Shown here piece after piece: positions 8,883-18,511 of a stretch of DNA of 64,000 bases. Position 1 is the stretch's first letter. Each line of letters opens with the position of its first letter. Made by a program: the position numbers and the translations under genes. The notes beneath the pieces were generated by a model. That model did no database searches, was not told where the DNA came from, and was given only the letters and a program-made list of their open reading frames with translations. Location: NCBI RefSeq assembly GCF_037652055.1, contig NZ_JBBKAH010000006.1:62001-126000 (forward strand). The letters run 5' to 3'. Origin of the DNA: Pelagibius sp037652055. GTDB taxonomy: Bacteria > Pseudomonadota > Alphaproteobacteria > Kiloniellales > Kiloniellaceae.

Positions 8883-9359
8883 ATGAAGTTCCGAGTCGTT
8901 ATCGCCGCCGCCGCCATCGCGCTCACTGCCGCCGCCTGCGAAAACAGCAGCCTGGGCGGCACCAAGCAGACCATCGGTACCTTGGGCGGTGCCGCAGCGG
9001 GCGGCCTGTTCGGCGCCCAGTTCGGCGGCGGCTCCGGCCAACTCGCCGCCACGGCCGCCGGCGCCCTGCTGGGCGCCTTCATCGGCAGCGAGATCGGCCG
9101 TACCATGGACGAGGTCGACCGCCAGAAGGCCGAGTCGGCCTACCAGCGCGCCACCACGGCGCCAGTCGGCGATACCATCACCTGGAGCAACCCCAACACC
9201 GGCAACAGCGGCAGCGTGACGCCAACCCGCGAGGGCACCTCCTCGACCGGCGCCTACTGCCGCGAGTTCCAGCAGACCGTCATCATCGGCGGCAAGGAAG
9301 AGCAGGCCTACGGCACGGCCTGCCGCCAGCCCGACGGCGCCTGGGAAATCCGCAGCTAA
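8883..9359 (+). CDS. RT0821/Lpp0805-type surface lipoprotein with glycine-zipper region
   Basis: Predicted outer-membrane lipoprotein, 158 residues. The N-terminus MKFRVV then a hydrophobic stretch ending TAAAC is a type II signal peptide with the lipidated Cys at residue 19. Residues 25-75 are a Gly/Ala-rich glycine-zipper 2TM segment (GGAAAGGLFGAQFGG, GALLGAFIGSEIG), as in the rickettsial 17-kDa antigen and SlyB. The C-terminal half holds a paired-Cys domain (YCREFQQTV...ACRQPDGAWEI). I chose the second ATG because it begins the signal peptide. The role is probably envelope integrity. Confidence 0.9.
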   Translation: MKFRVVIAAAAIALTAAACENSSLGGTKQTIGTLGGAAAGGLFGAQFGGGSGQLAATAAGALLGAFIGSEIGRTMDEVDRQKAESAYQRATTAPVGDTITWSNPNTGNSGSVTPTREGTSSTGAYCREFQQTVIIGGKEEQAYGTACRQPDGAWEIRS

Positions 9360-9385
9360 ACAGAGGGTGTTCGAGACCTTTCCCG

Positions 9386-9402
9386 GCCCGCCTTCGGCGG
9401 GC
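9386..9402 (+). terminator. Hairpin after the lipoprotein gene
   Basis: A perfect 7-bp stem (GCCCGCC and GGCGGGC) with a TTC loop, 26 nt after the stop codon. It lacks a run of T afterwards, so it is a weak intrinsic terminator or an mRNA 3' end stabiliser. Confidence 0.45.
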
Positions 9403-9515
9403 GTTAAGGAAATCTGACAGCCTCTTGGGTGTAGGATCGGGAGGAGGTATCCTGGCACGGATGCCTCCTTCCCCGATTCCGGGGTCAAACCTTCAAGGTC
9501 ACGTCGTTAGAGCCT

Positions 9516-10424
9516 ATGCAGGATCCCTACAAGCTGCTGAACGTCGAGCGCTCGGCCTCGCAAGAGGAGGTCAAGCGCGCCTACCGCAAGCTGGCCAAGG
9601 AGTTGCACCCGGACATCAATCCGGGCAACGCGGCCATCGAACAGAAGTTCAAGGAAGTTTCCCAGGCCTACAGCATCCTGGGCGACCCGGAGAAGCGTAA
9701 GCGCTTCGACCAGGGCGAGATCGACGCCAGCGGCCAGGAAACACCCTGGAAAGGCGGATTCTACCGTAACCATGCCGGCACCAAGCGGGGCGCCAAGTAC
9801 AGCCCCTTCGACGCCGGCGAGGACGTCAACGTCGACGACATCTTCGCCGACCTCTTCGGCTCGCGCACCCGCCGGGTGCGGCGGCCGGGTGCCAACGTCT
9901 CCTACACCGTGCCGATCAGCTTCCTGGAGGCCGCCAAGGGCGCCAAGAAGCGCATCAAGCTGGCCGACGGCAAGACGCTGGACGTGCGCATTCCGCCGGG
10001 CACCGAGGATCGCCAGAGCCTGCGCCTGAAAGGCCAGGGAATGCCGGGCGTCGGCGGCGGACCGGCGGGCGACGCGCTGGTCGAGGTGCACATCGAGCCG
10101 CACCCGTTCTTCGAGCGGAAGGGCAACAACGTGCATGTCGAACTGCCGGTCACCCTGCAGGAGGCGCTGCTGGGTGCCACCGTCACCGTGCCGACGGTGT
10201 ACGGCAGCGTGTCGATGAAGATCCCACAGGGCTCCAACAGCGGTTCGACCCTGCGCCTCAAGGGCAAGGGCGTCCAGGCGCGCGACAGCGACGAGGTCGG
10301 TGACCAGTACGTGAAACTGCGCGTCATGCTGCCGGAGCGACCGGACCAGGAGCTGCGTGAGTTCATCGAGAACTGGAGCCGCTCGCACGACTACGACCCG
10401 CGGCGCAAGGCGGGCATGACCTGA
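9516..10424 (+). CDS. cbpA: DnaJ-like co-chaperone CbpA
   Basis: Hsp40 co-chaperone that stimulates DnaK, 302 residues. The J domain occupies about residues 3-68 with the HPD tripeptide (LHPDINPGN). A short linker leads to the DnaJ C-terminal substrate-binding domains, which begin near NVSYTVPISFLEAAKGAKKRI and include RIPPGTEDRQSLRLKGQGMPG. There is no CXXCXGXG zinc finger, which separates CbpA from DnaJ. A CbpM-like modulator follows 38 nt downstream, as in the E. coli cbpAM operon. Confidence 0.93.
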   Translation: MQDPYKLLNVERSASQEEVKRAYRKLAKELHPDINPGNAAIEQKFKEVSQAYSILGDPEKRKRFDQGEIDASGQETPWKGGFYRNHAGTKRGAKYSPFDAGEDVNVDDIFADLFGSRTRRVRRPGANVSYTVPISFLEAAKGAKKRIKLADGKTLDVRIPPGTEDRQSLRLKGQGMPGVGGGPAGDALVEVHIEPHPFFERKGNNVHVELPVTLQEALLGATVTVPTVYGSVSMKIPQGSNSGSTLRLKGKGVQARDSDEVGDQYVKLRVMLPERPDQELREFIENWSRSHDYDPRRKAGMT

Positions 10425-10462
10425 TCGAGGTCCACAGCCAGAGCGAGGGGAGCGCGACGGCC

Positions 10463-10807
10463 ATGGCGGCAAGTTTCGAAGATGTGCTGGTATCGCTGGA
10501 CATCGGTGCCAGCGAGCTGCATGCCTGGATTGAGCAGCACTGGGTGCTGCCGGTCGAGGAGAGCGGCGATTTCTATTTCGACGAAGCCGACGTGGCGCGC
10601 GTGAAGCTGATCGCCGAGTTGCGCAACGACCTCGGCGTCAACGAGGACGCCATCCCCGTCGTGCTGCGGCTGCTCGATCAGGTCTACAGCCTGCGCCGCG
10701 CGCTATCCGAACTGAACGAAGCGATCCGGGAACTGCCGGAGTCGGCGCAGGAGCAGTTGCGCGCCCACCTCAGCGACGACGACGAGGACCAGACGGCTTC
10801 GACGTGA
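10463..10807 (+). CDS. cbpM: Chaperone modulator CbpM-like protein
   Basis: Small partner of CbpA, 114 residues. In E. coli CbpM binds the J domain of CbpA and blocks its action on DnaK. The N-terminal half resembles a MerR-type winged helix (LLASELHAWIEQHWVLP-like region, then FYFDEADVARVKLIAELRNDLGVNEDAIPVVLRLLDQ), and the rest is a coiled-coil helix (about 75-105) with an acidic tail. A GAGGGGAG Shine-Dalgarno precedes the ATG. Its position directly after cbpA supports the call. Confidence 0.88.
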   Translation: MAASFEDVLVSLDIGASELHAWIEQHWVLPVEESGDFYFDEADVARVKLIAELRNDLGVNEDAIPVVLRLLDQVYSLRRALSELNEAIRELPESAQEQLRAHLSDDDEDQTAST

Positions 10808-10822
10808 TCCGGGTTGCGGCGA

Positions 10823-11455
10823 TCAGGGATTGAGTGCCGCCAGCTTGGCGCCGAAGCCCACGAAGATCACCCCCGTCACAGCCTTCAGCCAGCGCTGAAA
10901 GCGCCCGCCGCGCGCCACGCGCATGACCTTTGCGAACAACAGCACCATCGCGGTGAACCACACCACGTTCAGCAGCGCGTGCACGCAGACCAGCAGGAAT
11001 GCGCCCGACACCGCGCCTTCGCCAAGAGGCATGAACTGCGGAAAGGCCGCGAGGTAGAACATCGAGACCTTGGGGTTGAGGGCATTGGTGACGAACCCTT
11101 CGGCAAAGGCCTTGGCGAGCGTACGCCGGCGCCGGGCCGGTGTCACCGCGGCGACTTTCTCGACACCCCGCCAGGCGTCGCGCAAGGCCTTGAAGCCGAT
11201 CCAGCAGAGATAGGCCGCGCCCAGCATCTTCACCACGAAGAAGGCTTCGGCCGAACGCACCAGGATCACCGAGATGCCGAAGATCGCCAGCGTGCCGTGC
11301 AGGTAGAAGGCGGCGACGAATCCGCCGATGTTGGCGAAACCGGCAAGCCGGCCGGAGGTCGGGACGGTCTTGGCGATCAACACGCCGTTTGGACCGGGCG
11401 ACATGACCAGCAGGCCCGCCACCGCGGCGAAGCTGAGAACGTGGACGAGTTCCAT
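10823..11455 (-). CDS. LysE/RhtB family amino-acid exporter
   Basis: Inner-membrane translocator of 210 residues with six hydrophobic segments. The N-terminal VMSPGPNGVLIAKT is the family signature, and the central FVTNALNPKVSMFYLAAFPQF is the conserved LNPK motif. Members export homoserine, threonine, lysine or related metabolites. It is convergent with cbpM, 15 bp apart. The substrate is not predictable. Confidence 0.93.
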   Translation of the reverse strand: MELVHVLSFAAVAGLLVMSPGPNGVLIAKTVPTSGRLAGFANIGGFVAAFYLHGTLAIFGISVILVRSAEAFFVVKMLGAAYLCWIGFKALRDAWRGVEKVAAVTPARRRRTLAKAFAEGFVTNALNPKVSMFYLAAFPQFMPLGEGAVSGAFLLVCVHALLNVVWFTAMVLLFAKVMRVARGGRFQRWLKAVTGVIFVGFGAKLAALNP

Positions 11456-11502
11456 GGGGCGGGGTCCTAGCGGGGAGGGCTGTTCACCTATCTTTCATCG
11501 CC

Positions 11503-12771
11503 CTATCTTTCGTCCCTGGGCGCCGGATGCAAGCGCGCAACGCCGTCGGGCGGATCGCTGGCCGTCGCCTTGTCGATCAGCGTGGCGAGGCTCTTGCCCT
11601 TCACGTCGTGGCCGAGCTCGCCTGCCGCGTTGACGATCGCCTCGACCCCTTCCGGCCAGCCCTCGCCCGGCGCCAGCGCGAGGTCGAGCGCCACCAGCAG
11701 ATCCTGCAGGCTGGCCGTCGTCAGGTCGCGGGTGAGGAACCAGCGCCCACCGCTGCGCCCGGCGAAGCCGTGCTGCTTCAGCGCGTGGAGAACCGACGCC
11801 AGTTGATCGAGGCCGGCGGGAAGGCCGCGGGTCAGTGCGGTTTCCTTCAGCATGGAGCCCGAGCGCGCGGCGTTGCGCAGGCGATACAGCAGTGCCAGCG
11901 CCAGCGCCAGCCGCGGCCCGGCGCCGCGGCTACCGGCGCGCAGGCGATCGAGCAGACGCCACTCCGGCGCCGCCGCGGCGACCTCCGCGCCGAACAGCAC
12001 GATGGCCCAGGAGATGTACATCCACACCAGGAAGACCGGCACCGCCGCCATGGCGCCGTAGATCGCCTCATAAGAGGGAAACTGCCTCAGGTAGAGACCA
12101 AAGCCCCACTTCACGAACTCGAAGAGCGCCGCGCCGACAACGCCGCCGATCAACGCATGGTGGAAGGCGACGCTGCGCGCCGGCACAACGGTATACAGCA
12201 GGGTGAAACCGCAGGCCGTGAGCAGGAAGGGCAGCAGGCGGGTGAGGCCGAAGGCACGGTCGCCGTGCTCCAGCACCGCGGTGGCGAAGCCATAACTGGA
12301 CAGCGACAGCGAGGCGCCGAGCAGCAGCGGCCCGATGGTCAGCACCATCCAATAGGCCATGATGCGCACACCCAGCGAGCGCGGCTCGGTAACCCGCCAG
12401 ATGCCGTTGAAGGCGCCGTTGATGGTGGAGAGCAGCAAAATGGCGGTGACCATCAGCGCCAGGGTCCCCGCCCCGGTCATCGATCGGGCGTTCTCCACGA
12501 AGGTGGCAATCTGGTCGCTGACCTCCACCCCGGCGTTGGGCACGAGGTTCTGGAACAGCAGCAGCTGGGCATCGACCCTGAGGCGCTCGAAGGCCGGAAA
12601 GGCGGACAGCAGGCCGAAGCAGATGGCCAGGATTGGGACGATGGCCAGCAGCGAGGCGTAGCTCAGCTGGGTTGCCGTCCGCAGACACTGGTCGGCCATG
12701 AAACGGCGGCCGCAGTAGGCGGCAAAAGGGGCAAGGTTCCGCAGGAATCCAAGAAATTCGGGTTTCTTCAT
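11503..12771 (-). CDS. YihY/BrkB family inner-membrane protein
   Basis: Polytopic membrane protein of 422 residues, about six TM helices in the first 300 residues. Family signatures are visible: LRTATQLSYASLLAIVPILAI after the first amphipathic helix and FVKWGFGLYLRQFPSYEAIYGAMAAVPVFLVWMYISWAIVLFGAEVAAA. The C-terminal ~120 residues form a cytoplasmic winged-helix-like extension common in proteobacterial members. Older names (ribonuclease BN, virulence factor BrkB) do not define a function. I moved the start to the ATG giving MKKPEFLGFLRN; the longer frame has no plausible upstream sequence. Confidence 0.9.
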   Translation of the reverse strand: MKKPEFLGFLRNLAPFAAYCGRRFMADQCLRTATQLSYASLLAIVPILAICFGLLSAFPAFERLRVDAQLLLFQNLVPNAGVEVSDQIATFVENARSMTGAGTLALMVTAILLLSTINGAFNGIWRVTEPRSLGVRIMAYWMVLTIGPLLLGASLSLSSYGFATAVLEHGDRAFGLTRLLPFLLTACGFTLLYTVVPARSVAFHHALIGGVVGAALFEFVKWGFGLYLRQFPSYEAIYGAMAAVPVFLVWMYISWAIVLFGAEVAAAAPEWRLLDRLRAGSRGAGPRLALALALLYRLRNAARSGSMLKETALTRGLPAGLDQLASVLHALKQHGFAGRSGGRWFLTRDLTTASLQDLLVALDLALAPGEGWPEGVEAIVNAAGELGHDVKGKSLATLIDKATASDPPDGVARLHPAPRDER

Positions 12772-12956
12772 GGCACCATCCCATGTCCGCTCAGGGGCCC
12801 CGCCTGCCTGCCCGAAAGAGCGGCATTGTATAGCAAGAATCGGCGGAAATGTGGGATTATTGCGAGGTCGCGGCGTTGACCCGCGAGGCCTTTGGTGTAG
12901 GATGCCGCTCTTCCTGAAGCACCTTTGCAATCTGACTGACATTTCGAGGAGAAGGA

Positions 12957-13796
12957 ATGACCGAGCCCCAACCCTTAATGGCCGGCAAGCGCGGCCTTGT
13001 CATGGGGGTCGCCAATGACCGGTCCATTGCCTGGGGCATCGCCAAGGCCACCCACGCACAGGGGGCCGAACTCGCCTTCACCTACCAGGGCGAAGCCCTG
13101 GAAAAGCGGGTCCGCCCGTTGGCCGATTCGGTCGGCGCCAAGCTGGTGCTGCCCTGCGACGTCACCGACGACGCCTCGATCGACGCCGTCTTTGCCGGAA
13201 TCGAGAAGGCCTGGGGCAAGCTGGACTTCCTGGTCCACGCCATCGCCTATGCCGACAAGGAAGAGCTGAAGGGCAAGTACCTCGCGACCAGCCGCGGCAA
13301 CTTTCTGCGCTCGCTCGACATCTCCTGCTATTCGCTGACCGCGATCAGCCAGCGGGCTGTGCCGCTGATGAAGGATGGCGGCAGCATCGTCACCCTGACC
13401 TACTACGGCGCCGAGCGCGTCATGCCGCACTACAACGTCATGGGCGTCGCCAAAGCGGCGCTGGAGGCCAGCGTACGCTACCTCGCTGCCGACCTCGGCG
13501 ACCAGGGTATCCGCGTCAACGCCATTTCCGCCGGCCCGATCAAGACGCTGGCCGCCTCCGGTATCGGCGACTTCCGGCATATCCTGAAGTGGAACGAACT
13601 GAATTCGCCGCTGCGGCAGAATGTCAGCATCGAGCAGGTCGGCGGCGCCGGCCTCTACCTGCTGTCTGATCTTTCCGGGGGCGTTACCGGCGAGGTGCAT
13701 CACGTCGACTCCGGCTATCACGTGGTCGGCATGATGTCGGTCGATGCAGCCCCGCAGCTCGCCGAGCTGCTGAAGAATTTCACGCCTCAATCCTGA
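12957..13796 (+). CDS. fabI: Enoyl-[acyl-carrier-protein] reductase (NADH) FabI
   Basis: Catalyses the last reduction of each fatty-acid elongation cycle; target of triclosan-type inhibitors. It has 279 residues. GVANDRSIAWGIAKA is the FabI variant of the nucleotide-binding motif. The catalytic pair is Tyr-x6-Lys (YNVMGVAK near residue 162), and the SAGPIKTLAASGIGDF loop and HVDSGYHVVGM end are diagnostic. It is followed 33 nt later by aroC, a linkage common in alphaproteobacteria. GAGGAGAAGG precedes the ATG. Confidence 0.97.
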   Translation: MTEPQPLMAGKRGLVMGVANDRSIAWGIAKATHAQGAELAFTYQGEALEKRVRPLADSVGAKLVLPCDVTDDASIDAVFAGIEKAWGKLDFLVHAIAYADKEELKGKYLATSRGNFLRSLDISCYSLTAISQRAVPLMKDGGSIVTLTYYGAERVMPHYNVMGVAKAALEASVRYLAADLGDQGIRVNAISAGPIKTLAASGIGDFRHILKWNELNSPLRQNVSIEQVGGAGLYLLSDLSGGVTGEVHHVDSGYHVVGMMSVDAAPQLAELLKNFTPQS

Positions 13797-13829
13797 GGCA
13801 GACTCTCACCCCGTAAGGGCGCCCCGCCG

Positions 13830-14924
13830 ATGGCAGGCAACAGTTTCGGAGAGATCTTTCGCTTCATCACCTGGGGCGAAAGCCACGGCCCCGCCATCGG
13901 CTGCGTCGTCGACGGCGTGCCGCCGCTCATCCCGCTGGAAGCATCGGACCTGCAGCACTGGCTCGACAGGCGCAAGCCCGGACAGTCGCGCTTCACGACG
14001 CAACGCCGCGAGCCTGACGAGGTGAAGATTCTTTCCGGCGTGTTCGATGGCGTGACCACCGGCACGCCGGTCTCCCTCGTCATCGAGAACCAGGACCAGC
14101 GCTCCAAGGACTACGGCGACATCGCCGACAAGTTCCGGCCCGGTCACGCCGACTATACCTACTGGAAGAAATACGGCATCCGCGACTACCGCGGCGGCGG
14201 GCGCTCCTCGGCGCGCGAGACCGCCATGCGGGTCGCCGCCGGCGGCATCGCCCGCAAGGTGCTCAACCACGTGCTGGGCCAGGCGGTGACGATCCGCGGC
14301 GCCCTGGTGCAGATGGGCCCGCACCGCATCGAGCGTGACAACTGGGACTGGGACCAGATCGTGCAGAATCCCTTCTGGTGCCCCGACGCCAAGGCGGCCA
14401 AGGACTGGGAAGGCTTCCTCGACGGCGTCCGCAAGGCCGGCTCCTCCACCGGTGCCGTGATCGAGGTGGTGGCCTCGGGCGTGCCCGCGGGCCTCGGCGA
14501 GCCGGTCTACGACAAGCTCGACGCCGACCTCGCCAAGGCGATGATGTCGATCAACGCGGTGAAGTCGGTCGAGATCGGCGCCGGGCTGGAAGCGGCAGCC
14601 CTCAGCGGCGAGGAGAACGCCGACGAGATGCGCCTGGAAGGCAACGGCGTCGCCTTCACCTCCAACAAGGCCGGCGGCATCCTGGGAGGCATCTCCACCG
14701 GCCAGGACGTGGTGGTGCGCTTCGCGGTGAAGCCGACCTCCTCCATCCTGACGCCGCGCAAGACCGTCGACCGCCACGGCAAGGAGACCGAGATCGTCAC
14801 CAAGGGCCGTCACGATCCCTGCGTCGGCATCCGCGCGGTGCCGGTGGGCGAGGCGATGATGGCGATCGTGCTGGCCGACCACTTGCTGCGCCAGCGCGCA
14901 CTGACCGGCACGTTGCCCGAGTAA
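13830..14924 (+). CDS. aroC: Chorismate synthase
   Basis: Converts 5-enolpyruvylshikimate 3-phosphate to chorismate using reduced FMN, the last step of the shikimate pathway. At 364 residues it has normal length. The three family signatures are present: RFITWGESHGPAIGCVVDGVPP near the N-terminus, RGGGRSSARETAMRVAAGGIARK near residue 125, and RHDPCVGIRAVPVGEAMMAIVLADH at the end. It is co-oriented with fabI upstream and a threonine aldolase gene 16 nt downstream, so the three probably share a transcript. Confidence 0.98.
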   Translation: MAGNSFGEIFRFITWGESHGPAIGCVVDGVPPLIPLEASDLQHWLDRRKPGQSRFTTQRREPDEVKILSGVFDGVTTGTPVSLVIENQDQRSKDYGDIADKFRPGHADYTYWKKYGIRDYRGGGRSSARETAMRVAAGGIARKVLNHVLGQAVTIRGALVQMGPHRIERDNWDWDQIVQNPFWCPDAKAAKDWEGFLDGVRKAGSSTGAVIEVVASGVPAGLGEPVYDKLDADLAKAMMSINAVKSVEIGAGLEAAALSGEENADEMRLEGNGVAFTSNKAGGILGGISTGQDVVVRFAVKPTSSILTPRKTVDRHGKETEIVTKGRHDPCVGIRAVPVGEAMMAIVLADHLLRQRALTGTLPE

Positions 14925-14940
14925 TTCCAGGACGGACATC

Positions 14941-15971
14941 ATGATCAATCTTTACAGCGACACCCAGACGCAGCCGTCAAAGGCGATGCGCCTTGCCATG
15001 GCCGAGGCCGAGGTCGGCGACGAGCAGCGCGGCGAGGACCCCAGCGTCAACCGGCTCTGCGAGATGACCGCCGAGCTGCTGGGCAAGGAGGCCGCGGTCT
15101 TCCTGCCGTCCGGCACCATGTGCAACCAGCTGGCCATCCACATCCACTGCCGTCCGGGCGAGGAGATCATCGCCCATCGCACCGCGCACATCCTGAACTT
15201 CGAGGCCGGCGGCACCGCCGCCTTTTCCGGCGTGCAGATCCAGGGCCTCGATGGCGCCAAGGGCCAGTTCTCGGTAGAGGCCGCGCGCGCGGCGATCCGC
15301 CCCAAGGACCGCCACAATCCGCAGACCCGCCTGATCGCAATTGAGCAGACCGCGAACCTGGGCGGCGGCGCCGTCTGGCCGCTCGCCGACATCCAGGCGC
15401 TCGGCGCGCTCGCCGATCAGCAGGGCCTCGCCTACCACATGGACGGCGCGCGCCTGTTGAACGCCGTCGTCGCCTCGGGCGTTACGGCCAAGGACTTCGC
15501 CGGCCCCTTCGACAGCTTGTGGATCGATCTTTCCAAGGGTCTCGGCTGCCCGGTCGGCGCGGTGCTGGCGGGCTCCAAGGAATTCATCGAAGAAGCCTGG
15601 CGCCTGAAGCAGCGCACCGGCGGCGCCATGCGCCAGGCCGGCATCATCGCGGCCGCCGGCATCTACGCGCTGGAGCACAACGTCGAGCGCCTGGCCGAGG
15701 ATCATGCCAACGCCAAGCTCTTCGCCGAGTCCCTGCGCAACCTGCCGGGCGTGAAGGTCGACCCCCAGGCGGTGGAGACCAACATCGTGTTCTTCGACAT
15801 CGCCGGCAGCGGCATGACCGCCGACTCGTTCTGCGATGCGCTGAAAGCCAAGGGCGTCGACCTGGGCGGCGCCGGCACCTCCGTCCGCGCCGTCACCCAC
15901 CTGGATATTTCGCGAGACGATGTGATGACCGCGGTGGACGCGATCCGCAACGTGCTGCAGGAAGCGAAACG

Positions 15972-15975
<4 letters not shown>
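14941..15975 (+). CDS. ltaE: Low-specificity L-threonine aldolase family protein
   Basis: PLP enzyme of the beta-eliminating lyase/threonine aldolase family, cleaving L-threonine or allo-threonine to glycine and acetaldehyde. It has 344 residues. The N-terminal NLYSDTQTQPSKAMRLAMAEAEVGDEQ, the HMDGARLLNA strand (Asp and Arg at the cofactor) and SLWIDLSKGLGCPVGAVLAGS (Schiff-base Lys) are clear. AGGACGG precedes the ATG. Its last 4 nt overlap the convergent sulfotransferase gene. Related L-allo-threonine or phenylserine aldolase activities are possible. Confidence 0.93.
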
Positions 15976-16874
<899 letters not shown>

Positions 16875-17034
16875 GTCGTTCTCACCTCCGTTTCACCCAG
16901 GGTCATTCCCGCAGGAGCGCGGGTGTCGCGGCGGTGAGTAGGTAGCCGGGCCAACGCAGCGGACAGGAGAGATTTTCGGTGCGTGGTCTTACAAAATCGT
17001 TAAGGAACGTCAGGACTTATCCTGCAATTGTAAC

Positions 17035-18327
17035 CTAGCGCTCGAACACCGCGACCAGTTCCAGATGACCCGACCAGGGGAACTGGTCGATGGGCGTCGC
17101 TTCTTTCAGACGGTAGCCGCCGTCGACCAATGTCCGCGCGTCGCGCGCGAAGGTCGTGGGGTTGCACGAGACGGCGATGACCGTCGGCACGTCGCAGGCG
17201 GCGATCTCCGCAACCTGCTCGCGGGCGCCGTTGCGCGGCGGATCGAAGACCACCACATCGCCGCCGGAGAGTTCGTCGGCCAGCACCGGAAAGCGTGCGA
17301 GGTCGCGCGGTTCCGCCTGCACGCGGCCCGCACGATCGGAGCGCCGCGCGGCGGCTTCCAAGGCCATCAGCGAGTCCTCGGCGCCTTCGGCCGCGTAGAC
17401 CTGCATCCGTTCGGCAAGCGGAAAGGTGAAGGTGCCGCAGCCGGCGAAGAGGTCGGCCGCCGTCTCCGCGCCGTCCGGCACCGCGGCCATGACCAGCTCG
17501 ACCAGAATGGCCTCGCCCTCCGCCGTCGGCTGCACAAAGCCGCCGGGCGGCAGCAGCACCGGCACGCCACCGAAAGTGAGCAGCGGATCGCGGCGGAACG
17601 CCAGCGGGGTCGGCTCGTCCTGTCCGTCGGTCCACGACAGCCGCGCCAGGTCGCTTTCCTCGGCGAAGGCGGCCAGCGTCTCGCGGTCGATGAGCCGCAG
17701 CGGCTGGCGCGAGTCGATCAGTACATCGACGCCGGTTTCGCAGAGCGTCGCGGTGACGCGGGCCTGCTCGCGGATCTCCAGCACCGGCTGCAGAGCCGCA
17801 TGGAGCGGCGCGATGAGCGCGTGCAGCTCCGGCGCTACCAGCAGGCAGGAATCGATGTCGGCGAGCTGATGGGACTCGCGCTCGTAGTAGCCGAGCAAAA
17901 GCTTCTCGGCCGTGCGCAGCGCCGACCAGGTGATGCGCCGGCGGCTGCCCGGCGCCACGCGCCGCAGGGGATGCAGCGTCTCCGGCTGCAGGCCCTTGCG
18001 CTCCAGCGCGATGGTGAGTTGCTCCGCCTTCCAGGCCGCGTAGGCGCCGTCCTCCATGTGCTGCAGGGCGCAGCCGCCGCAGGGACCGAAGAAGGGACAG
18101 GGTGGGTCGGCGCGGTTGGGGCCGGGCTGCAGCAGCTCGATCACCTCGCCCTTGAAGCCGCCGCCGCGCTCCCCCGTCACCCGCGCCAGCACCTGGTCGC
18201 CGGGCACGGTCTGGGCCAGGAACAGCGGGCGGCCGTCGACCGTGGCAATGCCGTCGCCCTTGGCGCCCAGCGCCTCCACCGTCAGCTCGACCTGGCGGCC
18301 GCCGCCGCGCCGCGCCTTACGCCGCAT
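17035..18327 (-). CDS. Class I SAM-dependent RNA (uracil-C5-)-methyltransferase, RlmD/TrmA family
   Basis: Makes 5-methyluridine in rRNA or tRNA, 430 residues. An N-terminal TRAM domain (about 10-70) precedes a 4Fe-4S site (CPFFGPCGGCALQH plus a later Cys in DSCLLV). The Rossmann domain has DLFAGCGTFTFPLAE for SAM, VVFDPPRNGA, and SCNPTTFARD with the catalytic Cys. The C-terminal Glu base lies in GHLELVAVFER. The cluster Cys residues favour RlmD/RumA over TrmA. It is divergent from sppA. Confidence 0.93.
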   Translation of the reverse strand: MRRKARRGGGRQVELTVEALGAKGDGIATVDGRPLFLAQTVPGDQVLARVTGERGGGFKGEVIELLQPGPNRADPPCPFFGPCGGCALQHMEDGAYAAWKAEQLTIALERKGLQPETLHPLRRVAPGSRRRITWSALRTAEKLLLGYYERESHQLADIDSCLLVAPELHALIAPLHAALQPVLEIREQARVTATLCETGVDVLIDSRQPLRLIDRETLAAFAEESDLARLSWTDGQDEPTPLAFRRDPLLTFGGVPVLLPPGGFVQPTAEGEAILVELVMAAVPDGAETAADLFAGCGTFTFPLAERMQVYAAEGAEDSLMALEAAARRSDRAGRVQAEPRDLARFPVLADELSGGDVVVFDPPRNGAREQVAEIAACDVPTVIAVSCNPTTFARDARTLVDGGYRLKEATPIDQFPWSGHLELVAVFER

Positions 18328-18511
18328 GGGCCCGCCTCCGGGGTGTTCTCTCCGTCATGATCCGTGGTTTTTCCCTATTTCGCTGGGTTTTGCGGGCGGA
18401 CTTTGCGCGATCCCCGCCCGGCTGGCAAGCCGCGACACCGTCCCCGCCGGTCCCTCTTTCGGCACGAAAATTTAACTGGCCAGGGGGCGGGCGAGCCGGT
18501 GAGATAGCGGC

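Noticed and set aside
8575..8883. 102-codon minus-strand frame in the pdxH/lipoprotein gap
   Set aside because: Trp/Pro/Arg-rich translation without ribosome site; it overlaps the divergent promoters.
16901..16930. GTCATTCCCGC...GCGGG stretch resembling part of an alphaproteobacterial intergenic repeat
   Set aside because: Only a half-copy with a 5-bp stem; too short to call by eye.
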